Shown here one piece after another: positions 17,607-25,909 of a DNA stretch of 64,000 nt. The notes beneath the pieces are model-generated. The model was given only the letters and a program-made list of their open reading frames with translations. It made no database searches and was not told the origin of the DNA. The DNA is taken from contig NZ_QNRJ01000003.1 of the NCBI RefSeq assembly GCF_003315075.1, forward strand, positions 62,001-126,000, read 5' to 3'. Source of the DNA: Rossellomorea aquimaris (GTDB taxonomy: Bacteria > Bacillota > Bacilli > Bacillales > Bacillaceae_B). Each line of letters begins with the position of its first letter. Position 1 is the stretch's first letter. The translations under genes were made by a program, and so were the position numbers.

Positions 17607-18197
17607 ATGGAAGAAATCATGGCAAATCACACGGCTGACTGGGGGGTATGGAGTGTATTGCTTTCTTTATTTATTGAAGGAAGTGCTTTCCCTTTTGTGG
17701 GCACTTTTTTTATCGTAACAATGGGATTTATTTTAGAATTAACGTGGCTGGAGATAGGAGTCATTTCTCTAGTAGGAAGCTTACTTTATACAGTCGGGAG
17801 CTATATTCCTTATTTTATCAGCTTAACATTAGGTGTGAAGCTTGAGGCAAAGCTTAACCCTGAAAAACGGAAGAAGCTTAAAGAAGCGCAGGAAAAGTTC
17901 AGCAGCTACGGAATCTGGAGCGTAGCGATCGCAAGCCCCCTTCACTTAGGAAATGTAATTCCCTTCATGGCAGGCATGGCAAAAATGAATCTGAAAGTGT
18001 ATTCTCTCCTTACTATGTTGGGTATTGCTCCGTCTACCTTTTTATTCTTAAGTATAGGCAAGTTCTATGAGGGTGATAGAGAAGTGATTATGGGGCTGGC
18101 AGAAGAATATCAACTGTTGGTTCTGACAGGGTTTGTGCTGGTCACTGCTTTGTACATTCTTTTTAAAAGGAAGAGAGAAAAGGGAATAGGAGGATGA
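17607..18197 (+). CDS. DedA/VTT-domain membrane protein
   Basis: A 196-aa integral membrane protein of the DedA (SNARE-associated, VTT) family with about five hydrophobic segments. Typical features are the re-entrant loop FIEGSAFPFVGTFFIV near residues 22-37 and the second loop ASPLHLGNVIPFMAGMAKM near 115-133. The family includes lipid-carrier flippases (for example UptA for undecaprenyl phosphate); the substrate here is unknown. ATG 17607 has AGGAG 8 nt upstream; the longer frame from 17469 starts within the upstream repeat and lacks a ribosome binding site. Confidence 0.85.
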   Translation: MEEIMANHTADWGVWSVLLSLFIEGSAFPFVGTFFIVTMGFILELTWLEIGVISLVGSLLYTVGSYIPYFISLTLGVKLEAKLNPEKRKKLKEAQEKFSSYGIWSVAIASPLHLGNVIPFMAGMAKMNLKVYSLLTMLGIAPSTFLFLSIGKFYEGDREVIMGLAEEYQLLVLTGFVLVTALYILFKRKREKGIGG

Positions 18198-18368
18198 CAA
18201 GTAAAGATTCGGAGACTGGAGATTTTTCGACAAGTTGCTCGATCATTCGACCCTAACACCCTCTACACAGATTAAAACTACGTTAAATCATCCCATTCCT
18301 CATTGATTACACCCCTTCTTTCCTATAAACTAGACCTATTCAAAAAATAGCACGTGTGGAGAGATCGT

Positions 18369-19130
18369 ATGGAAGCAAAAATGATAAGAAGATATGACAT
18401 TATGGAAGTCAGCTTGCTGGCGGGTAAGATCATGTTGCAAAGTGGTGCAGAGACGTATCGCGTCGAGGATACGATGATGCGTATCGCCGCTTCTTATGGG
18501 ATTTCAGAATCTCACAGTTATGTGACGCCTACCGGAATCATCTTTTCGATTGAAACGTCTGAACCAACGAAAACGAAGCTGATTCGAATTAACGAGCGGT
18601 CGACCGATCTGGAAAAGGTAACCCTCGTGAATAGTATTTCAAGGCAAATCAGTAAGGGGCACCTCACCCTTGAAGAAGCCTACAATGCCCTGGAAAAACT
18701 GGATCAATCTGATCTATCATACTCCTTTGTGATTCAAGTATTGGCCGCTTCGATTGCCAGTGGTTGTTTTCTCATCATGTTCCAGGGGATGTGGAAGGAC
18801 TTCATTCCTGCTCTGATCACAGGAGGTGTCGGGTTTACAAGCCTGATATATTTACACCGCCTCGTTCCCATCAAGTTCTTTGCTGAGTTTCTTGCTTCCT
18901 TTATTATCGGAATGCTTTCCTATGGATTCGTCCAGCTTGGAGTCGGACAGGAGTTGGATAAGATTATTATAGGATCAGTGATGCCTCTGGTTCCCGGGCT
19001 CCTTATCACAAATGCCGTGCGGGATTTAATGGCAGGGCATTTGGTATCGGGTTTATCGAAGGGAGCAGAAGCTTTTTTAACAGCGTTTGCCATCGGGACG
19101 GGTATTGCCGTAGTTTTCACTCTGACGTAG
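18369..19130 (+). CDS. Threonine/serine exporter family protein, ThrE N-terminal module (YjjP-like)
   Basis: A 253-aa protein. Residues about 1-110 form a cytosolic domain with MEVSLLAGKIMLQSGAETYRVEDTM and TPTGIIFSI; residues 115-250 hold five TM segments including PLVPGLLITNAVRDLMAGH. This is the N-terminal half of ThrE, encoded separately from its C-terminal partner, which follows 46 bp downstream. Both are needed in YjjP-YjjB systems, which export small acids such as succinate or hydroxy amino acids; the substrate is not known. The start at 18369 has GGAGAG 5 nt upstream. Confidence 0.88.
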   Translation: MEAKMIRRYDIMEVSLLAGKIMLQSGAETYRVEDTMMRIAASYGISESHSYVTPTGIIFSIETSEPTKTKLIRINERSTDLEKVTLVNSISRQISKGHLTLEEAYNALEKLDQSDLSYSFVIQVLAASIASGCFLIMFQGMWKDFIPALITGGVGFTSLIYLHRLVPIKFFAEFLASFIIGMLSYGFVQLGVGQELDKIIIGSVMPLVPGLLITNAVRDLMAGHLVSGLSKGAEAFLTAFAIGTGIAVVFTLT

Positions 19131-19176
19131 GGTGACTTTGTTTAGGATTAGGAAAAAAGATTGAGGTGAAAAGGGA

Positions 19177-19632
19177 ATGCACATCATCGAACAATTAGTG
19201 ACCAGCTTCATCGCCGCTGCTGCATTCGGAATCATTTTCAACGCTCCAAAGCAGTCCCTTTTCAAATGCGGAATTGTTGGAATGTTAGGCTGGATCATAT
19301 ACATACTTATGAGTTTAAACGACGCCGATGCGGTCCTTGCGACATTACTTGCCTCCTTTGTGGTGGCTGTGATCAGTCAGGTATTTGCGAAAATATATAG
19401 AACCCCGGTCATCATCTTCTCTGTAGCCGGCATTATCCCCCTTGTACCTGGAGGACTCGCGTACGATGCCATGAGAAACTTCGTTCAAAACGATTATAAT
19501 GCCGCCATCAACCTGGCAGCAAAAGCCTTCATGATCTCAGGCTCCATCGCCATCGGGCTCATTTTCTCAGAAGTCATCAACCAAGTCATCCGAAACGCAC
19601 GCCTGAACGCAAGCGCAAGACGAATGAGATAG
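19177..19632 (+). CDS. Threonine/serine exporter family protein, ThrE C-terminal module (YjjB-like)
   Basis: A 151-aa four- to five-TM protein matching the ThrE_2/YjjB module. The motif IIPLVPGGLAYDAMRNFV near residues 87-104 mirrors the PLVPG motif in its partner. A GAGGTGAAAAGGG box precedes the ATG. It forms a two-gene operon with 18369-19130 and ends at a GGACC/GGGTC terminator. Confidence 0.88.
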   Translation: MHIIEQLVTSFIAAAAFGIIFNAPKQSLFKCGIVGMLGWIIYILMSLNDADAVLATLLASFVVAVISQVFAKIYRTPVIIFSVAGIIPLVPGGLAYDAMRNFVQNDYNAAINLAAKAFMISGSIAIGLIFSEVINQVIRNARLNASARRMR

Positions 19633-19633
19633 A

Positions 19634-19670
19634 GGGACGGACCTTACTTTTGTGGGGTCTTTTTTTCTTG
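19634..19670 (+). terminator. Terminator after the ThrE pair
   Basis: GGGACGGACC (19634-19643) starts right after the stop codon. GACC pairs with GGTC (19656-19660 region), then seven T. The GGGACGGACC word recurs at 36539 and 61000. Confidence 0.5.
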
Positions 19671-19792
19671 GCTTCAGCAGAGCATAGAAACAAAGTTGGA
19701 CGAAATGAATCTCCCTGCAGACTCCGCGCCCATGTAACATTTTCTGCCCCCCAACGTCTAATCAACAAATAGAACATATAGGAGGGTCATAC

Positions 19793-21982
19793 ATGAGTAA
19801 GAAGTCGTATCTGCTCATTATTGCTGGTATTGTGCTGCTGGTGGCGCTTGGAACGTTTGCGTATAGTCAAAGACCTGTTGTGATGGCCGAGGGAAAGATG
19901 GATGGGGATCTTCTCGTAATGGAGAATAACTCATGGAATCTGCAATTTTCAGCGGCACTAAAGAAAGAAACGGTGACGCCCCAGAACATTTATGTAGAAG
20001 ACTCCAATGGAGAGAGGATCAATGTCTCTTTCAAGTTGAATGAAAATCGAAAGACCCTGCAAATTCAAGCACCGTCAGGAGGGTATCCTTCTGACCCACA
20101 CCAGTATACACTTCATATCTCTCCGAAAGTGAAAACCAAATGGGGTTTTTCCTATAACGGAGACACAGAAATCCCTTTTTCTGTAACCTCTAAACTACCC
20201 AGAATTCAATCCAAGGAAGAGCTAACGAACTATTTTAAACAAATCTTAAAGAAAAATAAGGAAGATACGGAGTTTTCCCTATTCGGAAGAGAGGGAACTA
20301 TGGAGTCCGAGTCATCGGAAGATAGTGCGGCTGGAGAGTCGTCTCAATCGGGATCCAATTTTTCTGAAACGAATAATCAGGTCAAAGGAGTTGACGAAGG
20401 GGATATAGTGAAGACTGATGGAAGCTATATTTACCAATTAACCGACCGTAGGCTGCTGATTACAAAGGCGAATCCTGTCAAGGAAATGAAAGTAGTATCT
20501 TCTACCAGCTATAAAGAAAATATGCAGCCCCACCATCTATTTTTACAGAAAGATAAGCTGCTCGTCATCGGTAACAGCTGGGCGCCTGCCCATTTTCAAG
20601 AGGATAAACAAAAGTCAATCGCTTCCACTATGCCTGTAGACGGAACGACTGTTGCGCTTCTGTATGATATCTCCGACAAAGAAAAACCATCTCTCCTCAG
20701 GCATGTTGAGCTTGAAGGTCAATATGTGACGTCCAGGAAGATTGATTCCACTGTCTATTTCATTTCGAATTTGTATCCAAACTACTGGACGATCGAACAG
20801 GGGCAAAATCCTGATCTGAGACCCCGGGTGAAAGATAGTTTAACAGGTGATGAAATGACGCCGCTTCCAATACAGGACATTAAGTATTTTCCGCAGTCCC
20901 AGTCCCCTAACTATACCTTATTGACAGCAATGAATATGGAGGATCCCAAAGCTTCTCTAAACATTCAATCCTATCTTGGAAGCGGCGATAAAGTATATAT
21001 GTCTAAAAACAATCTTTATGTGGCTGTAGAAAAATACAATGAAGATGATATGAACGGCTGGACCTCTTCCAATACGGAGATTTATAAATTTTCCGTCCGT
21101 GATGGGAACATTGCGTATTCTTCATCAGGGAATGTGGAAGGAAGGGTGTTAAATCAATTTTCCATGGATGAACATGAAGGCTACTTTCGGATTGCAACGA
21201 CAAAAGGGGAGGTGTGGAACAGTGATTCACCTTCATCCAACGCTCTCTATATTTTAGATGAAAACATGAAGAATGTTGGCGAAGTAACGGATTTAGCCAG
21301 GGGAGAACAAATCTATTCTGTCAGGTTTATGGGAGATAAGGCATATATGGTCACCTTCAAAGAAGTCGATCCCCTTTTTGTCATCGATACGGCAGATCCG
21401 AAAGCTCCAAAGGTATTGGGGGAGTTGAAGATTCCTGGTTTCAGCACCTATCTTCACCCCATTGATGAGCATCACCTCATCGGGTTTGGTTTTGATACGA
21501 AAGTGGTGGATGATAACAAAGCAACCAATGAGGAACCGAGAATCGTTAGACGCGGAATGAAGGTCTCTTTGTTTGATATTACAGACTTTCAGCATCCGAA
21601 GGAAACGGACACTGAAATAATAGGGGGGACGGGTACTCACTCTTATTTGTTGGAAGATCACAAAGCATTGCTTCATGAACCTTCAAGAAATCTATATGGT
21701 TTTCCCATTTCTGTTTATCATGAAAAAGAGGGAAGCAGGCATGAACTGGATTTTGACTATCAAGGTGCCCTTCTTTATGAAATCACACCTGAAAAGGGAA
21801 TCGTTTTAAAATCTCAGCTCACAGATGAAGAAAACAAAAACAAAGAAGATTACGAACAGTGGGAAGACCAGATTCAAAGACTCCTATATATTGATAATCA
21901 GCTTTATACAGTATCACATAAGAAAGTGACTGCTTACTCTTTAGACGATTTTATAGAAGAAAACGCGATTGACCTCCCATGA
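19793..21982 (+). CDS. Secreted/membrane-anchored beta-propeller protein (PF09826 type)
   Basis: A 729-aa protein anchored by an N-terminal TM helix (LLIIAGIVLLVALGTFAY, residues 7-24), so the bulk is extracellular. Residues 25-130 look like an Ig-like domain (NLQFSAALKKETVTPQNIYV). A linker rich in Glu and Ser follows, then the beta-propeller region beginning NQVKGVDEGDIVKTDGSYIY at about 198, the family hallmark, with repeated blade-like segments to the C-terminus. The function is unknown; a protease-like or adhesion role is sometimes assumed for the family. AGGAGGGTC lies 8 nt before the ATG; a very strong terminator follows. Confidence 0.85.
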   Translation: MSKKSYLLIIAGIVLLVALGTFAYSQRPVVMAEGKMDGDLLVMENNSWNLQFSAALKKETVTPQNIYVEDSNGERINVSFKLNENRKTLQIQAPSGGYPSDPHQYTLHISPKVKTKWGFSYNGDTEIPFSVTSKLPRIQSKEELTNYFKQILKKNKEDTEFSLFGREGTMESESSEDSAAGESSQSGSNFSETNNQVKGVDEGDIVKTDGSYIYQLTDRRLLITKANPVKEMKVVSSTSYKENMQPHHLFLQKDKLLVIGNSWAPAHFQEDKQKSIASTMPVDGTTVALLYDISDKEKPSLLRHVELEGQYVTSRKIDSTVYFISNLYPNYWTIEQGQNPDLRPRVKDSLTGDEMTPLPIQDIKYFPQSQSPNYTLLTAMNMEDPKASLNIQSYLGSGDKVYMSKNNLYVAVEKYNEDDMNGWTSSNTEIYKFSVRDGNIAYSSSGNVEGRVLNQFSMDEHEGYFRIATTKGEVWNSDSPSSNALYILDENMKNVGEVTDLARGEQIYSVRFMGDKAYMVTFKEVDPLFVIDTADPKAPKVLGELKIPGFSTYLHPIDEHHLIGFGFDTKVVDDNKATNEEPRIVRRGMKVSLFDITDFQHPKETDTEIIGGTGTHSYLLEDHKALLHEPSRNLYGFPISVYHEKEGSRHELDFDYQGALLYEITPEKGIVLKSQLTDEENKNKEDYEQWEDQIQRLLYIDNQLYTVSHKKVTAYSLDDFIEENAIDLP

Positions 21983-21984
21983 TG

Positions 21985-22020
21985 AAACCCCTTAAGGCGC
22001 TCTGCCTTAAGGGGTTTCTA
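21985..22020 (+). terminator. Strong terminator after the beta-propeller gene
   Basis: AAACCCCTTAAGGC (21985-21998) and GCCTTAAGGGGTTT (22004-22017) make a perfect 14-bp stem with a 5-nt loop. Confidence 0.9.
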
Positions 22021-22141
22021 TTACTTAAGACTCCCTGATGTATCATTTAGACTATCTTTTTTTGTCAGGTTTTGAAAAAAAATCTAGGGGTAGATAAGTA
22101 TTAGCATTATACAATTTCCATAATTGAAGGGAGAACATCGA

Positions 22142-23710
22142 ATGAACAATGATATAACGCAAGAATGGTACGGGTACTTAGGGAAGCTTCCTGATCTGTT
22201 ATTGGCTTTATTAGTGTTATTGATCGGGTGGATCATTGCAAAGGCTGTCGAAAAAGCTGTTTACGGAATTTTAAAACGGGTGAAGATTGATGACAACCTT
22301 TATTTTGGCAGCAGGAACGGAGAACGGAAATGGACATCGGAGAAAGTCATAAGTAAAATTGTGTACTTTATTCTGCTTGTGTTCGTGTTTATTGCCTTCT
22401 TCAACATGTTGGACTTGAACTTCATTGCTTCACCTTTAGTCGGTATGCTGAGTACGATGGCAGCGGCGATTCCCAATGTATTAAAAGCAGCACTCATTCT
22501 ATTATTTGCATGGATCGTTGCTTCTGTACTGAAGGTATTGATAGAGAAACTGGGTACGAGACCCGCAGTTAAAAGCACTCTGGTAAGATCTAAATTAGCG
22601 AAAGATGAAAACGATGTACATCGCTATGTCTATACGGCTGCTAGAATTGTCTTCTATCTCGTGCTTCTCATATTCTTACCGGGGGTGTTAGCAGCTCTTA
22701 ATATCACAGGGGTTTCAGGGCCTTTCACGGAAATGCTCCAAAACTTCCTAGGGTTTATTCCTAAACTGTTTGCCGCAGCTATCATTCTCCTGGTTGGATG
22801 GTTTGTAGCCAAAATCGTCCGGGATATTATCACGAACTTCTTACAGGCGATTGGAACAGAGAGAGTCGCTGAACGATTCGGCATTAACAAGCTCTTTCAG
22901 GGAACAACGGTTTCATCGGTCATTGGTACGATTGTATTCGTGCTCATTATGATTCCGGTTACGATTTCTGCATTGGATCAGCTGAACATTCGTGGGATTT
23001 CAGACCCGGCGATTAACATGCTGAATCAGGTCCTTGTGATGCTTCCGAATATTGCGATTGCGATTCTACTCATTCTTGCGGGAATCTGGGTTGGTAAATG
23101 GGTTGGAGCCATGGTTGCCCGTTTATTGAACCGGGTAGGATTCAATTCTCTCTTACGTAATATGGGTATTGGACGAATAAATACTAATAAGAATCCGTAT
23201 GAACCAACAGGCTCAACTTATATGAATCTATCAGGACTTGTAGGTAGAGTCGTTCAGATCATCATTGTTTTTCTATTTGTTGTAGAAGCCCTGGAAATTG
23301 TGCGATTGGAATTCCTGGTCGCTCTGGCAACAGGTGTCCTTGCGTATTTACCGCATGTATTGGCAGCCATCGTCATTCTTGGGGCAGGCTTATACTTAGG
23401 TAACTTAGTCAAGAGCATCATATCCAACGTATTGAGTGATAACTTCCAAGTACTTGGAACCATCACGAAATATGCCATCATTGCCTTAAGCTTCTTCATG
23501 GCCTTGGATCAATTAAAAGTGGCTGACTCCATCGTCAATATTGCCTTCATGCTGATTCTCGGTGGACTGGCACTAGCCTTCGGTTTGGCCTTTGGTCTGG
23601 GTGGAAAGGACTTTGCACAAAAATACCTTTCTAAACTGGATCGGAAAATTGAAGAAGAAAAGAACAGACCTAACAATGGCGGAACAGATACACCTCCTTT
23701 TAATCAATAA
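22142..23710 (+). CDS. Mechanosensitive channel-like protein with repeated TM-helix motifs (CmpX-like)
   Basis: A 522-aa membrane protein with about ten to twelve hydrophobic segments. The conserved TM-helix repeat (PF05552 type) appears as LPDLLLALLVLLIGWIIAK, IPKLFAAAIILLVGWFVAK, LPNIAIAILLILAGIWVGK and LPHVLAAIVILGAGLYLGN, i.e. at least four spaced copies. The C-terminal segment ALAFGLAFGLGGKDFAQKY is typical. It lacks the large cytosolic beta domain of classic MscS. A role in osmotic or envelope stress is likely from the family. The ATG at 22142 has AAGGGAG upstream. Confidence 0.82.
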   Translation: MNNDITQEWYGYLGKLPDLLLALLVLLIGWIIAKAVEKAVYGILKRVKIDDNLYFGSRNGERKWTSEKVISKIVYFILLVFVFIAFFNMLDLNFIASPLVGMLSTMAAAIPNVLKAALILLFAWIVASVLKVLIEKLGTRPAVKSTLVRSKLAKDENDVHRYVYTAARIVFYLVLLIFLPGVLAALNITGVSGPFTEMLQNFLGFIPKLFAAAIILLVGWFVAKIVRDIITNFLQAIGTERVAERFGINKLFQGTTVSSVIGTIVFVLIMIPVTISALDQLNIRGISDPAINMLNQVLVMLPNIAIAILLILAGIWVGKWVGAMVARLLNRVGFNSLLRNMGIGRINTNKNPYEPTGSTYMNLSGLVGRVVQIIIVFLFVVEALEIVRLEFLVALATGVLAYLPHVLAAIVILGAGLYLGNLVKSIISNVLSDNFQVLGTITKYAIIALSFFMALDQLKVADSIVNIAFMLILGGLALAFGLAFGLGGKDFAQKYLSKLDRKIEEEKNRPNNGGTDTPPFNQ

Positions 23711-23712
23711 TA

Positions 23713-24034
23713 AAAAAAGAGGCTGGGACAAAAGTGTTTTAGTCTAAGTAAAACCCGAACAAATCTGCTTCCTAGTTGGCAGATATGTTCGGGTTTATTA
23801 TTTATTTTCGGTACACTTGATTTTATCTGTTTCCAGCGGTTGATTGGAGTGCAAGACGAAGACTCCTGCGGGAAAAGTAGCTTATGTGAGACCCCGCAGG
23901 CTTGCCGAGGAGGCTCACGGGCTACCCGCGGAAAGCGTAGTCTTGCACGGAAATCATTAGCGGTATTAGGAACCTACACTTCTATTGTTCGTCTTTATAT
24001 CGTGGGATTTTAGATTTGTCCCAGCCTCTTTTTT
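23713..24034. repeat. Composite nested inverted repeat
   Basis: Outer arms AAAAAAGAGGCTGGGACAAA (23713-23732) and TTTGTCCCAGCCTCTTTTTT (24015-24034) are a perfect 20-bp inverted repeat. Inside are a hairpin AAACCCGAAC.../...GTTCGGGTTT (23751-23796) and a copy of the GC-rich palindromic repeat (about 23820-23965) whose arms are GTGCAAGAC (23849) and GTCTTGCAC (23940). The left outer arm starts 2 nt after the channel stop codon and could act as terminator when paired. Confidence 0.85.
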
Positions 24035-24181
24035 GTTAGGGAAAACGATTTAGATTTGATAAGTTCTACGAAAATGACCTTCAGCTTCCGCCATAACACT
24101 TCCAACTACCACCCGGCATAAAAAAACGATATGATGATACATATATACATAATGGAAGTCTTTTGTCAGAGGGGTGTTCAT

Positions 24182-25909
24182 TTGAAGGTCATACATTTTT
24201 TAAAGCCTTACCGTGTTGCCATGGCGGTTGCCTGGAGTTTAATGCTGGTAGAGCTTGCTGTTGAACTATTAAATCCGCTGTTTATGGCACGGATTATTGA
24301 TGAAGGAATTATGAATGGAGACCTGGACGTGGTGATGAAATGGGGCTTCATCATGGTGGGGATGTCTCTCCTCGCGTTTATTTCAGGCGTGACGAATTCA
24401 TTTTTCGCCGCTCACACGAGTCAGGGATTTGGCTATGATGTGCGGGAAAGCTTATATAAAAAGGTTCAGTCGTTTTCCTTTGCAAGCTTTCATAAGCTCC
24501 CTGCATCATCCTTGATCACCAGGATGACCAATGACGTAAGGCAATTGCAGAATACAATCTTCATGAGTTTGCGCATTATGCTAAGGGCCCCGCTGCTAGT
24601 TGTCGGATCAGCGATCATGGCACTCATCGTCAATGCTCGTCTTGCCCTTATTTTATTAATCGTGATTCCGGTATTATGGCTGTTCCTGTTATGGGTCCTG
24701 AAACGGGGATGGAGTCTTTTTGAAAGAGTTCAATCCCGTCTCGACAAAGTGAACGAGGTCATGAAGGAAAACCTCTCCGGGATGAGGGTAATTAAAGCTT
24801 ATACACGAAGCAAGTATGAAGAAAGCCGATTCCATGGTGCGAATGAAGATTTGAAGGATCGGACTGTGAAGGCTCTTCGTTTTATGGAAATCATCATGCC
24901 GCTTCTGATGCTCGTGATGAATCTGGCCCTCCTATCCGTTTTGTGGTTTGGAAGTATAGATGTGGCCACAGGTGGGGCGAGTGTTGGAGAAGTCGTAGCG
25001 ATTGTCACCTATGTTACGAGAATCTCTTCTGTTTTTTCAATTTTCTCATTTATCATTACGAGCTTTTCAAGAGCAAGGGCTTCAGCCGGCAGGGTAGAAG
25101 AGGTTCTGCAAACCGAGATTGATTTGAAAGACGGAGAGGAAGTACGACAGGAAAACACAGTGATGAACGGAGAGATTACATTTAAAGATGTATCGTTTCA
25201 ATACCCTTCCACCCGTGGGAAGGTGCTGGCAGGTGTATCGTTTAAAGTGAAGGCTGGCGAAACGGTTTCGATCCTGGGAGCCACCGGATCCGGTAAGACA
25301 TCCCTGTTCCAACTCATTCCCCGCCTGTACGATACGACGGAAGGGTCTGTGGAACTGGATGGTCAATCCATCCGATCCATCTCTTTGGATCACGTAAGGA
25401 AAAATATTGGGTACGTGCCCCAGGAAGCGGTCCTGTTTTCCGGGTCAGTATCAGAAAACCTCCTATGGGGAAAAGAAGATGCCACCAGGGAAGAAATGAT
25501 CCAAGCTGCAAAGGATGCCCAAATCCATGAGACCATCCTGAATCTCTCCCATGGATATGACACAGTACTCGGTCAAAAAGGGGTCAATCTTTCAGGAGGA
25601 CAGAAACAGCGTCTGTCGATTGCGAGAGCACTTATTCGAAAACCGAAGATTTTATTACTGGATGATAGTACGAGTGCGTTGGATTTGAAAACAGAATCCA
25701 AGCTGCTTCAAGCTCTGAAGCAATACGAATGTACGACGATGATCATTACACAGAAAATAAGTACAGCCATGGAATCTGATACGATTCTGCTCCTTGAAGA
25801 TGGAGTGTTAATCGGAGAGGGGACCCACACATCCCTATTGGAAGATTCCTCTCTCTATCAGCGGATTTTTCAATCTCAATTCGGAGAGGAGGAAATACAT
25901 CATGTCTAA
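24182..25909 (+). CDS. yfiB: Heterodimeric ABC exporter subunit (YfiB-like)
   Basis: A 575-aa half-transporter: six TM segments (about 1-300), then a nucleotide-binding domain with Walker A GATGSGKTS, signature [10 protein letters not shown] and Walker B LLLDDSTSALD. The catalytic Glu after Walker B is replaced by Asp and the H-loop His by Gln (ITQKIS), so this subunit carries the degenerate site of a heterodimer. The partner overlaps by 8 bp. The start is taken as TTG 24182, 5 nt after GAGGGGTG; upstream ATGs lack a ribosome binding site. Length agrees with B. subtilis YfiB (573 aa). Exported substrate unknown, probably a drug or lipid. Confidence 0.85.
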   Translation: MKVIHFLKPYRVAMAVAWSLMLVELAVELLNPLFMARIIDEGIMNGDLDVVMKWGFIMVGMSLLAFISGVTNSFFAAHTSQGFGYDVRESLYKKVQSFSFASFHKLPASSLITRMTNDVRQLQNTIFMSLRIMLRAPLLVVGSAIMALIVNARLALILLIVIPVLWLFLLWVLKRGWSLFERVQSRLDKVNEVMKENLSGMRVIKAYTRSKYEESRFHGANEDLKDRTVKALRFMEIIMPLLMLVMNLALLSVLWFGSIDVATGGASVGEVVAIVTYVTRISSVFSIFSFIITSFSRARASAGRVEEVLQTEIDLKDGEEVRQENTVMNGEITFKDVSFQYPSTRGKVLAGVSFKVKAGETVSILGATGSGKTSLFQLIPRLYDTTEGSVELDGQSIRSISLDHVRKNIGYVPQEAVLFSGSVSENLLWGKEDATREEMIQAAKDAQIHETILNLSHGYDTVLGQKGVNLSGGQKQRLSIARALIRKPKILLLDDSTSALDLKTESKLLQALKQYECTTMIITQKISTAMESDTILLLEDGVLIGEGTHTSLLEDSSLYQRIFQSQFGEEEIHHV

